A DNA stretch of 64,000 nt from Smallanthus sonchifolius (Eukaryota; Streptophyta; Magnoliopsida; Asterales; Asteraceae), in NCBI GenBank assembly GCA_023525975.1, contig CM042042.1, forward strand, positions 8,749,501-8,813,500, given 5' to 3'. The notes under the pieces are model-generated. The model saw only the letters and a list, made by a program, of their open reading frames with translations. It searched no databases and had not been told where the DNA came from. Positions 55,881 through 64,000 of the stretch are shown piece by piece. The translations under genes and the position numbers were made by a program. How positions within the stretch are numbered: the first letter of the stretch is position 1; every line of letters begins with the position of its first letter.

Positions 55881-57230
55881 CCGACCCTTCTAATGGCAGT
55901 TTCAGGAGATTACAACAATCATCAAGAAATCTACTTAAACGAAACAAGTTTCGAACCAAGCAAGTATATTTCAACTGACGAGAGTTTGTGGTATCTAGAC
56001 AACGAAGCAAGCAATCATATGACTGGCACCCGAACACACTTCACAGAGATTGATGAGAGAATTACGGGAAAGGTTCGGTTTGGAGACGGTTCATATGTTG
56101 AGATTAGAGGAAAAGGTTCAATACTTTTCGAGTGTAAAAACGAGGAACAACGAGTTATTTCCCAAGTTTATTACATTCCAAGTCTACGGAGTAATATTCT
56201 AAGCCTCGGACAATTAACGGAGAATGGATGTAAGGTCATCATGGAACACGATCTACTACGACTTTATGATTTAAATCAGAAGCTTCTCATAAAGGTCACG
56301 TGCTCGAAAAATAGACTTTATAGTGTCAACCTGAAGACCGGTACACCCATCTGCCTGCTAGCAAACATAGAAGATGAAGCATGGATGTGGCATGCTCGTT
56401 TAGGTCACCTAAACTTTGAGGAAATCAAGAATATGACTCGAAAGAACCTAGTTCATGTAATTCTCCAGATTAATCATGCAACTCAAGTCTGTGATGCATG
56501 TTTACCGGGGAAACATAGCATATCTCCATTCCCGAATAAGGCTAAGTTCAAATCAGCAAAACCATTGGATTTAATCTACGGAGATCTCTGTGGTCCTATC
56601 TCACCACCAACACATTCAGGAAAGAGCTACATATTCCTTCTAGTAGATTACTGTACTAAATACATGTGGGCATATTTCCTAAGTTCGAAAGATAAAAAAT
56701 TTAAGACATTCACGGAATTCAAGTTGATGGTTGAGACAGAAGTAGGAACCAAGCTGAAGATGTTAAGGACATATAGAGGTGGAGAATTCACATCTAAGGA
56801 ATTCACACAATTCTACAAAGAAAATGGCATAGCAAGACAACTCACTGCACCATACTCACCACAACAAAATGGAGTAGTAGAACGAAGGAACATGACTATT
56901 ATGTCTACTAGTAGAAGTATGTTAAAGGCAACAAACATGCCTCAGAACCTATGGGGAGAAGCAGTAAGACACGCCATTTATGTACTAAATAGAGTACCAA
57001 CAAAAGCATTAAAGGATAGTACACCATACGAAGCACTTAAAGGTAAGAAGCCAGACTTGAAACATCTTAGGGTCTTTGGCTGTATTGCCTATGCAAAAGT
57101 GTTGCTGCCTCATCTAAAAAAGTTAGACGACAGAAGCACTCAAATGGTATGCTTAGGAACCGAAGAAGGATCTAAAGCATACAGACTATTTGATCCTAAC
57201 ACAAAGCGGATTTGCGTCAGCCTGACGTAA
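55881..57230 (+). pseudogene. Ty1/Copia protease and integrase with active-site changes
   Basis: The frame is open 55812-57230. The protease site, LDSGAS in the family, reads LDNEASNHM, so the DSG triad is lost after its Asp. The integrase zinc finger is intact (WHARLGH, CDACLPGKH). In the core the first Asp is in YGDLCGP, the second is replaced (RTYRGGEF where the family has RTDRGGEF), and the Glu is present in QQNGVVERRN. The post-core block NRVPTKALKDSTPYEAL and FGCIAYAK is normal. A frameshift near 57215 (CVSLT) ends the frame. Confidence 0.88.
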
Positions 57231-59182
57231 AATTCATAGAGAAAGAATCACTGAATTGGAAGGATTATATGGATGACGTTGGAAATGATGAACCTGAGTG
57301 GACAGATTTCATTATAGATCAGTCCACTAGTCAACAAGTGAACGGTGAACCTACACCTATAAACCTAGAATATGAGTACTTAAGTGATAATCATGAAGAT
57401 GACGAAGAAGTAGAAACAATTCAATCACCTATCAACTCACCAAATTCACCATTCACACGACCAACATACACATATGAACCCAATTCAGCAGAATACTTAG
57501 AAAATCCACCCTCTTCAGATGACTCTGAAAGACCGTATGATCATACACCGTTACGAGGTTTTCGAGCACTAACAGATATAACTCAACAAGCTCCAGAAGT
57601 AGAGACAAATGAGTTACTACTGGCTGAAGAAGAACCAAGGAATTATAAAGAAGCATAAGAAGACGAAAAGTGGATAGAAGCTATGAAGGCAGAGCTAGAA
57701 TCAATTAATAAGAACAACACTTGGAAGCTGACGAATTTGCCGAATGATCACAAAGCAATTGGACTTAAATGGGTATTTAAGACTAAACGGGATGCAAGTG
57801 GAAACATCATAAAGCACAAAGCTCGCTTAATAGCAAAAGGATATGTTCAACAACACGGAATTGACTTTGATGAAGTCTTTGCCCATGTAGCACGAATAGA
57901 GACAGTTCGACTAATCTTAGCCCTAGCAGCAAGCAATAATTGGGAATTACATCACTTGCATGTAAAATCTACATTTCTGCATGGCGAACTCAAGGAAGAA
58001 GTCTATGTCTCACAACCCAAAGGATTTGTAAAACAAGAAAACAAAGGCAAAGTCTACAAACTCTCAAAGGCACTATATGGATTAAGACAAGCATCGCGTG
58101 CTTGGAATGTGAAGTTAGATTACACATTGAAGTCTCTTGGATTCAACAAATGCAAATTAAAGCAAGCAGTCTACACGAGGATAAGTAAAGTATCTACTTT
58201 ACTAATTGGAGTCTACGTTGATGATCTGATAGTCACCGGAACTCAAAAGAAGGAGATAAATAAGTTCAAATCACAAATGGAAGAGAAGTTTGAAATGAGT
58301 GATTTAGGATTATTAGCTTATTATCTCGGTATAGAAGTCACCCAAACAGCAGAAGAAATATCAATCAAGCAAAGTGGATATGTTAACAAAATCATCACGG
58401 ATGCTGGACTGGAAGGATGCAATGAAACAAAGATACCAATGGATCTAGGAACAAAACTAACCAAAACTAAAGGAGGAGAGACAGTTGAAGTAACAAACTA
58501 TAGAAGTCTGATCGGATGCCTTAGATATCTACTACATACAAGACCAGACTTAAGTTACTCAGTTGGATTACTTAGCCGTTTTATGCAAGAGCCAAAGGAA
58601 CATCATTTGAAAGCCATTCGACAAATACTACGTTATATTAAGAGAACTAAAGATTATGGCATAACTTATCAGAAAAATGGAGATTGCAAAATTACAGGTT
58701 ACAGTGATAGTAGTTATGGAGTTAACACAGAAGAAGGAAAAGGCACTACTGGGATAGTATTCTACTTTGGAAACTCGCCTATCAGTTGGTGCACACAAAA
58801 ACAACCTACCATAGCACTATCATCATGTGAATCTGAATTTATGGCTGCAACAGCCGCAGCATGTCAAGCACTATGGTTGAAAAGACTACTCAGTGCAATA
58901 ACCGGTTGGAAAGAAGAGAAAATAACAATAATGGTTGACAACAAATCAGCCATCGCTTTAATGAAGAACCCCGTATTTCATGGCAGAAGCAAGCACATTG
59001 ATACTCGCTACCACTTTATAAGGGAATGCATTGAAGAAGATCATATTACTGTGGAATTCATATGTAGAGAACTTCAGAAAGCAAACATACTCACCAAGGC
59101 GTTACCAAGAATTAAATTCATTACCATGAGGGAACTACTTGGAGTCAAGGACCTACTACAACATAAAGATGATCGAGACTAA
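57212..59182 (+). pseudogene. Ty1/Copia reverse transcriptase and RNase H with a mutated catalytic Asp
   Basis: 57212-57658 encodes the acidic linker before reverse transcriptase and ends in a stop. 57683-59182 is a long clean frame: WKLTNLPNDHKAIGLKWVFK, HKARLIAKGYVQQHGIDFDE, then HHLHVKSTFLHGEL where the family has LDVKSAFL, so the first catalytic Asp is His. YVDD is intact at about 58218. RNase H is complete, with YSDSSYG, SSCESEFMA, DNKSAIAL and the terminal HIDTRYHFIRE. The open frame makes it look functional, but the missing Asp should abolish polymerase activity. Confidence 0.88.
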
Positions 59183-59191
59183 AGGGTAGAT

Positions 59192-59509
59192 TGTTGGATA
59201 TAATCCCAATCATCCTTTATATTCAAGTCAACGGTCTACTATGTAAATAAGTCATAGTATTAGTTTAGAGTCATTATGTAATTATGTAATAGGTTAAGGG
59301 GTCCTTATGTAAAACATGTAAATAGAATGTGTGTGTACGTATGTTGAATCGGTTCCATGAACCGATGCATCGTTTCCAGGAAGCCCTATAAGGGCAATGT
59401 CGATGTAAAGAACAAGGGTTACCAAATTGATAATCAAATCTCTGATTCTACTCATTCTATTTGTTAATTTCGATTTCCATCAAGAACACACAACCAATTC
59501 TGGGTAATA
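59192..59509 (+). repeat. 3' LTR of the Ty1 element
   Basis: 318 bp, differing from the 5' LTR by a handful of substitutions and a small ATTATGTA duplication near 59280. Confidence 0.9.
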
Positions 59510-59830
59510 GCCCTAGATGTTCTAGGTGTTGCCCCAGGGAAACCCAATTATCCTAGGATATATATAGGTGTTGTCGTTCAAAAAAAAACTAACTCCATAT
59601 ACATTTTAACGTTAAATCAGGGGTAATATTGGTTAAATCATGGATAATTTGGTTAGATTTTAACCTATGAAATTCAACCCGACCCTTAATTTAACGTTAA
59701 AATGTAGACGGAATTAGTCATTTGGATGAAAATGACTAGATTTTGAAAATTGATTGACAAAAAAGCAAAAAAAAATGAATAAATTGGCTAAAATGTTCAA
59801 ACAACAGGGATGAAAATAACACTTTACTCT

Positions 59831-60113
59831 ACAACTTATTTTAATTAAATTCAACTGCCACTTGTCATCGTTACCATCACAAATAACTAATCTATAGCCA
59901 CCATCACAGCACAGCACTACGGTCCACCCATCATAGATCTCAGTCCACAGTTGGCCTTTGACCCATCTATTCAATCACGATGTAATTATCCAAAAGAATC
60001 CTTTTAATTTTTGTTTTTTTTCCATTACCCGTACCCCAGTTCCCATCCACTCCTTCTCATCTTTTGTAATTTAATTTATACATAAAACTATTATTATAAT
60101 TTTTATTATTATT
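59831..60113. other. Remnant of intron 1 of kinase copy 3 and unassigned sequence
   Basis: A phrase near 59925 (GGTCCACCCATCATAGAT) also occurs in intron 1 of copy 1 (GATCCACCCATCATAGAT, near 21669), so this may be what is left of the copy 3 intron. No exon is visible. Confidence 0.4.
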
Positions 60114-60333
60114 TGTTGGTATCAGATAGAACTTAGAACAAGAATAACAGATTAAAGAGGCACAAGAATGCTTGATTAATTGATAGATGAATTGCTTACA
60201 AAACAAAGAAAAAAGAACTCTCTTAATTAGAGAGAATAATAACATAAACAAGCTAAAGTCTAGGGCTGTTCTAATTGGACAAAAGACTAGGCCAACTTTA
60301 TTCAAAAAACCAAACGTAAACATAGGACATAAC

Positions 60334-60733
60334 CAATGTTTTCAGAACCGGACCGGACGTCGAACCGGTCTCCTTACCGGTCCACTGGTCGGACCGGATT
60401 TAAGAACCGGACGACGTCATAAATATTATAAAAATATATCAGTCTAAATAGCTTTTAATCCTTTCAAAAACCACCAACAAGTCAATTCCAATAATTTTAA
60501 ACTAACAATTACCTACGAAATAAGAATCCAAGAGACTTAAAAACGATTAAAAATAAAATAAAAAAAAGTCAAGCGGTTCAACCGGTCCGACCACCCGGTT
60601 TCCGGTCCGACCGCCGGTTCAACCGGTCCGACCACCGGTTCGCTGCAGAAACGGTTCAACACATGTAACCGGACCGGTCAGACCACCGGTTCCCGGTCCG
60701 ACCGGCCGGTCCGGTCCGGGTTTCAAAACATTG
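60334..60733. mobile_element. hAT-type MITE (400 bp) rich in CCGG and GGTCCGACC
   Basis: The ends CAATGTTTTCAGAACCGG and, in complement, CAATGTTTTGAAACCCGG are flanked by the perfect 8-bp duplication GACATAAC (60326-60333, 60734-60741). The interior repeats AACCGGTCCGACC many times in both orientations. It is inserted in the LTR of the Ty1 relic. A related fragment is at about 61470-61525. Confidence 0.92.
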
Positions 60734-60829
60734 GACATAACAAACACGTGCAGGAGAAAAGTAATCAGGGATCATGCGCAACATGTGCATGGATCATATT
60801 TCATCACCCTCCCTTGATTCATGCTCCAT

Positions 60830-61455
60830 AACTACGGAAGTAAACAACTTTTTTTCTCGAGAGAGAGCTTTTGTCAACACATCTGCAAGTTATTCATTTG
60901 TGTGGCAGTGCTCCAACTTTACATGTTCTTGAGTGACCATTTCTCGAATGAAATGGTAAGTTCAATATGCTTAGAACGACTGTGCATAACAGGATTCTTA
61001 CTCAGGTTTATGGTAGAACAATTGTCACAGTACATTATTGTAGCCTACTTTTGTTAGAACCCAAGATCATTAAGAATTCTCCTTAACCATACAGCCCGGC
61101 AAGTGGCTGATGTAGAGGCAATGTACTCGGCTTCAGTTTTTGACAAAGCAACTGTTGCTTGCTTCTTGGAGCTCCAGGACACACCTCCACTACCAAGAGT
61201 AAACACATTGGCTGACTCACTCTTTCAATCATGAGCACAGCTCGCCCGGTCAATGTCTGTGAATCTATATACCAATTCAATCTTTATTCCTTCCGAATAC
61301 CACAACCCAAATGATGTTGTACCTGCTACATACCTTAGAATGCGATGGGCAACTCCAAAGTGAAGTTTTGATGGAGATTGCATGAACCAGGCAACCATGC
61401 TTACTGCATATGCAAGATCAGGTATGGTGTGAGTTAAGTAGATGAAATCCTCCAC
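60830..61455 (-). pseudogene. RT end and RNase H fragment of the minus-strand Ty1 relic
   Basis: The minus strand reads YLTHTIPDLAYAVSMVAWFM, then HRILRYVAGTTSFGLWYSEG (61225-61455), with the RNase H block (KTEAEYIAS, AVWLRRI) in another frame nearby (about 61083-61150). Several stops make it non-functional. Confidence 0.75.
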
Positions 61456-61469
61456 AAGTCTCTTGTAAT

Positions 61470-61690
61470 ATAATCCGGTTCTTAAACCCGGTTCAACCGG
61501 TCCGACCAGTGGACCGGTAATGTAACCGGTTCACTACTGACTGCTTACCCGACCTGAAAAATCGAACCGAACCGAATTTTGTTTTTAACCGAATTTTTTT
61601 ATGTCCGGCCCTGTGAAATTAGAGCATCTAAAAATAGTGAACCTTCTGGAAAAAGTTTCTAGATCCGCCACTGCTTCCGGTCATACCCAT
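61470..61690. repeat. Unrelated repeat sequence inside the Ty1 relic
   Basis: It contains AACCGGTCCGACCAGTGGACC, shortened here to its CCGG-type core, as in the MITE at 60334, then GAACCGAACCGAATTTTG and a hAT-like end GATCCGCCACTG (about 61663). It lies where reverse transcriptase should be, so it marks an insertion followed by deletion. Confidence 0.5.
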
Positions 61691-61744
61691 TATAGTTCTA
61701 TTTTCTCTTTCAACTACCCCCATTATGTTCACGGGTGTAAGGAA

Positions 61745-62292
61745 CTATGAGTTCCCTTTTTCTACCATGAGCTTCACAAAACATATCAAATTCAAAGGAG
61801 CTAACTTTCCCCCTCTATCTGACCTTAGAACTTTAATTGTACCTTCACCTTCTTTTTCCACCATGAGTTTGAATGTCTTGAACCTAGAAAATGCTTTTGA
61901 TTTATTAGCAACAAATATACCGAACACATTCTAGTAAAGTCATCAATAAATAACAGATAATAACGACTACCTCCCAAACTGGGAACTTGCATTGCCCCAC
62001 ATAAATCCAAGTGGATTAGTTCAAGTCTCTTGGTGACTCTCCATGATTTGAAAAGAATGGATTCCCGGGCTTGTTTTCCAACAACACAACCTTCACATTT
62101 ATATGCATGTTGTATACTATTCAGACCATACACCATTCTTTTATCATGCAATAATTTAGAACTCTGAAGGTGATAATGACCATACCTCTTGTGCCATAAA
62201 GTGGAGACTTCATTAATTGGTGTGGTTGTACTTGTTTTTTCTTTGGATACATCTAAAAGAAACATATTGTTGTTTTGAACCAAAACTTTCAT
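61745..62292 (-). pseudogene. GAG-pre-integrase and integrase fragment of the minus-strand Ty1 relic
   Basis: The minus-strand reading gives the zinc-finger region (LWHKRYGHYHLQSSKLL, CEGCVVGKQ) and the integrase start LIHLDLCGAMQVPSLGGSRY followed by LLFIDDFTR. After a frameshift near 61870 the second Asp motif appears as LRSDRGGK. The frame is then lost at about 61740. Confidence 0.8.
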
Positions 62293-62555
62293 TAGAAGTA
62301 GGCATGTGACTTCGCTTTTGATAGTATACTGCCCATCATAAACAACATTGAGTACCCCTTTTTCAATAGTTAACCGACACTTAACAGGTTATAGCCCAAT
62401 TGAGATGCAAAGTAGACATCATCTAGGAGCCCAGTGTCAACTTTTGGAGTGACAATCTTACTCTACCTTTACCCTGGACATCAAGCTTTTTTTTATCTCC
62501 CAAGCGTACTATCACCTTGAATGACTAATCAAGGTGAGTGAATATCTCCTTACAT

Positions 62556-64000
62556 TGTCACACCCCGCCAAGGCGGAAACGCGAGGTGTCACACATTTAG
62601 TTCATAGCACAAGGTATAAAGACATTTACTAAGGCATCACAAACTTTATTAATTTCATAATTGATTGTTCAACACTTGTTAAAATAAATAAACAAAATCC
62701 CAAACAAAAACATTGCAAAAATTTCTTTAACTAGGTCCATAAGCAATCCTACATGATCTTTTCTCTCTTAGTTATTATTTCCTGAAACATGTAAGAAAAT
62801 GGGTCAACATAAAGTTGGTGAGAGACATAGGTTTTATAAGTTATAAATTGTCATAAAAGATATAAACAAATTCAAACCAAGTTTAAACAAATGTGCAAGC
62901 ATATTAACACAAACGTTTTGCAATCAACCCTAAATGTTATATGTTATAAGCATCCACAATCCACGATTGTGCCGTAAAAATGTTATATGCATCCACAATC
63001 CCAAAGATTGTGCCGTTGTTATATCGGTTTCCCCCATATGATCATACTAGTACTTCCTTAGGCTTGAAAACAAGTTAATGATCGCAATAATGTTATAGTG
63101 TTCAAATATCAAGCACATAATTGAAATTACTTGTTTGAGAATTTGTTTGGAAAGGTTTAAGTTATCAAGCCATAAAAATATACATGTTTCACCCCAAAAG
63201 TTAAAAAGAAAAAGGGGCTATGTTCTCACCTTGCAGCAGGTGGGTAGATCTTGATTACTGAAGTAACTTGCTTTAGGAGATGCTTTAAGAATTTCCTAAG
63301 TAAGTTTGAGTTTAAGTTAGTTTATAGAATTGTGGAAAGATGAGGAGTTGTAGTGTAATTAGATGAAAGTAGTTGTCGTATACTAGAGTTGTTATCGTAC
63401 TAGAGTAGTACCTCCAACAGCAAAGTTCCCAGGAAAGAGTTGGCCGGATCAAAACCCCGTCTTTCCTAGCCAGAACCTTACTGTTTGTCAGATAACTACA
63501 TACTAGTTTGAAAGTTACTCTATTTGTATACTTTAACCGAGTTTAGGACGTGTCTGGTAAGTTTGAAAAATTATAAGGACTAAAGTGCAAATGTGCATTT
63601 AATAAAGATTGAAATTGATATGTTGAATACTAGAGGGTTTTAATAGAAAATCAACATTTATAATAAAAATATAATTCTAAAAATGAAAAGAAATTAGAAA
63701 TATATAGTTTGTAAATAAAAGGTTTGAACAAGTTTTAAAGGGTTTATAAAATATATTTTATAATTCTTTTGTTTTAAAGAAGAAAACGAAATCTTTAAAT
63801 AATGTTTAGTAATATATAAATAGTTTCTAGTTTAAATAACGTTATTAGTTTTAAATAAAAACATAACTTTAAACGGTTTCTCGCGAAATCTTTTATAAAC
63901 AATACTTAAATATATATATAGTTTCCCATTTAACTAACGTTATTAGTTTTAAATAAAACATAACTTTAAATTTTTAAATGAATACATGATTACTCACGAA
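62556..64000 (+). mobile_element. Start of a large Ty3-type LTR, running off the window
   Basis: It begins TGTCACACCCCGCC, the same kind of start as the solo LTR at 12587-15601 read on its own strand. CATGTTTCACCCC near 63184 has a counterpart (GGGGTGAAACATG) in that solo LTR. No coding region is seen in 1.4 kb. The right end lies outside the window, so solo or complete status is unknown. Confidence 0.65.

Larger units (their letters stand above)
53976..59509 (+). mobile_element. Complete Ty1/Copia retrotransposon (5.5 kb)
   Basis: Near-identical LTRs 53976-54295 (320 bp) and 59192-59509 (318 bp) start TGTTGGATATAATC. The perfect 5-bp duplication GCCCT lies at 53971-53975 and 59510-59514. 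A primer-like site TTGGTATCATAGCC follows the 5' LTR and a purine tract AAAGGGTAGAT precedes the 3' LTR. The order gag, protease, integrase, reverse transcriptase, RNase H is Ty1-type. High LTR identity implies recent insertion, although the coding region is already damaged. Confidence 0.93.
53834..59586 (+). mobile_element. SINE-like element interrupted by the Ty1 element
   Basis: A tRNA-like head with CTGGTGATGGTAGCCCC and B-box-like GGGATCGAATTCTGG (53834-53975) and a tail with a poly-A end (59513-59586) become contiguous once the Ty1 element is removed. The pair is flanked by the 16-bp duplication AACTAACTCCATATAC (53818-53833 and 59587-59602). This is strong evidence for retroposition into the older TIR element. 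Confidence 0.8.
53699..59830. mobile_element. TIR repeat element split by a SINE and a Ty1 element
   Basis: The left end AGAGTAAAGTGTCATTTT matches the complement of the right end (AACACTTTACTCT, ending about 59830). ACAATTT before and ACAACTT after may be a diverged target duplication. The original element was about 450 bp. It sits in what was intron 1 of kinase copy 3. Confidence 0.6.
60114..62555 (-). mobile_element. Ty1/Copia relic, minus strand, with a 3' LTR
   Basis: On the minus strand the order is degraded gag/protease (62290-62555), GAG-pre-integrase and integrase (61745-62292), RNase H (about 60830-61455), purine tract GGGAGGG and a 3' LTR at about 60114-60809. Most of reverse transcriptase is missing and is replaced by unrelated repeat sequence at about 61470-61690. 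It is cut at 62556 by the start of a Ty3-type LTR. Confidence 0.7.

Noticed and set aside
60057..60447. Short open frames over the CCGG-rich MITE
   Set aside because: They run through the MITE boundary and the LTR and show no conserved domain.

Overview
The window is nuclear DNA of a flowering plant. Evidence: genes with GT-AG introns, plant LTR retrotransposons of both superfamilies, a Cassandra-type LTR carrying a 5S rRNA-like segment, and a cytoplasmic receptor-like kinase fused to phloem-protein-2 (PP2, Nictaba-like) domains. LTRs opening TGTCACACCCC and kinase-PP2 fusions make me think of Asteraceae, but that is inference.

The only host genes I can support are three tandem, same-strand copies of one kinase-PP2 gene. 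Copy 1 (20490-24103, six exons, about 762 residues) is intact. Copy 2 (32346-43225, about 740 residues) keeps every exon and splice site open although intron 1 has grown to 7.3 kb and is full of transposons. Copy 3 (52583-53642) keeps only the kinase exon, with two frameshifts and a nonsense codon. Copies 1 and 2 share a further 2.4 kb or so of upstream sequence (from about 18040 and 27730); copy 3 shares only about 250 bp. Copy 2's upstream region was later split by a non-coding LTR element that itself carries a SINE and a hAT MITE.

Layout. 1-3181: 3' end of a Ty3 element (gag joined to integrase, chromodomain-like tail, 3' LTR). 3182-6438: non-coding, probably minus-strand LTR sequence, with three families of dyad-symmetric repeats. 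6439-9768: decayed minus-strand Ty3 gag-pol. 9769-11927: transposon end and intergenic DNA. 11928-17949: minus-strand LTR element coding only gag and protease, with a 3.0-kb solo LTR nested in it. 18523-19118: foldback element. 20490-24103: kinase-PP2 copy 1. 24237-27729: TIR element, Cassandra solo LTR, intergenic. 27730-32345: second copy of the upstream duplication with nested elements. 32346-43225: kinase-PP2 copy 2; intron 1 holds a foldback, a 5.3-kb TIR element with a copied Ty1 fragment inside, and a CACTA end. 43425-49738: copia gag remnant, possible Helitron, degenerate Ty1 element that is the likely source of the copied fragment. 49739-52582: intergenic with a prolyl-4-hydroxylase-like exon remnant and a short Helitron-like element. 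52583-53642: kinase copy 3. 53699-59830: TIR element containing a SINE containing a complete but catalytically damaged Ty1 element. 60114-62555: minus-strand Ty1 relic. 62556-64000: start of another large LTR.

The most unusual features are the palindrome array with co-varying arms at 4698-5045, the transposon-filled but open gene copy 2, and the Ty1 fragment copied into 36526-39370 between 390-bp direct repeats.
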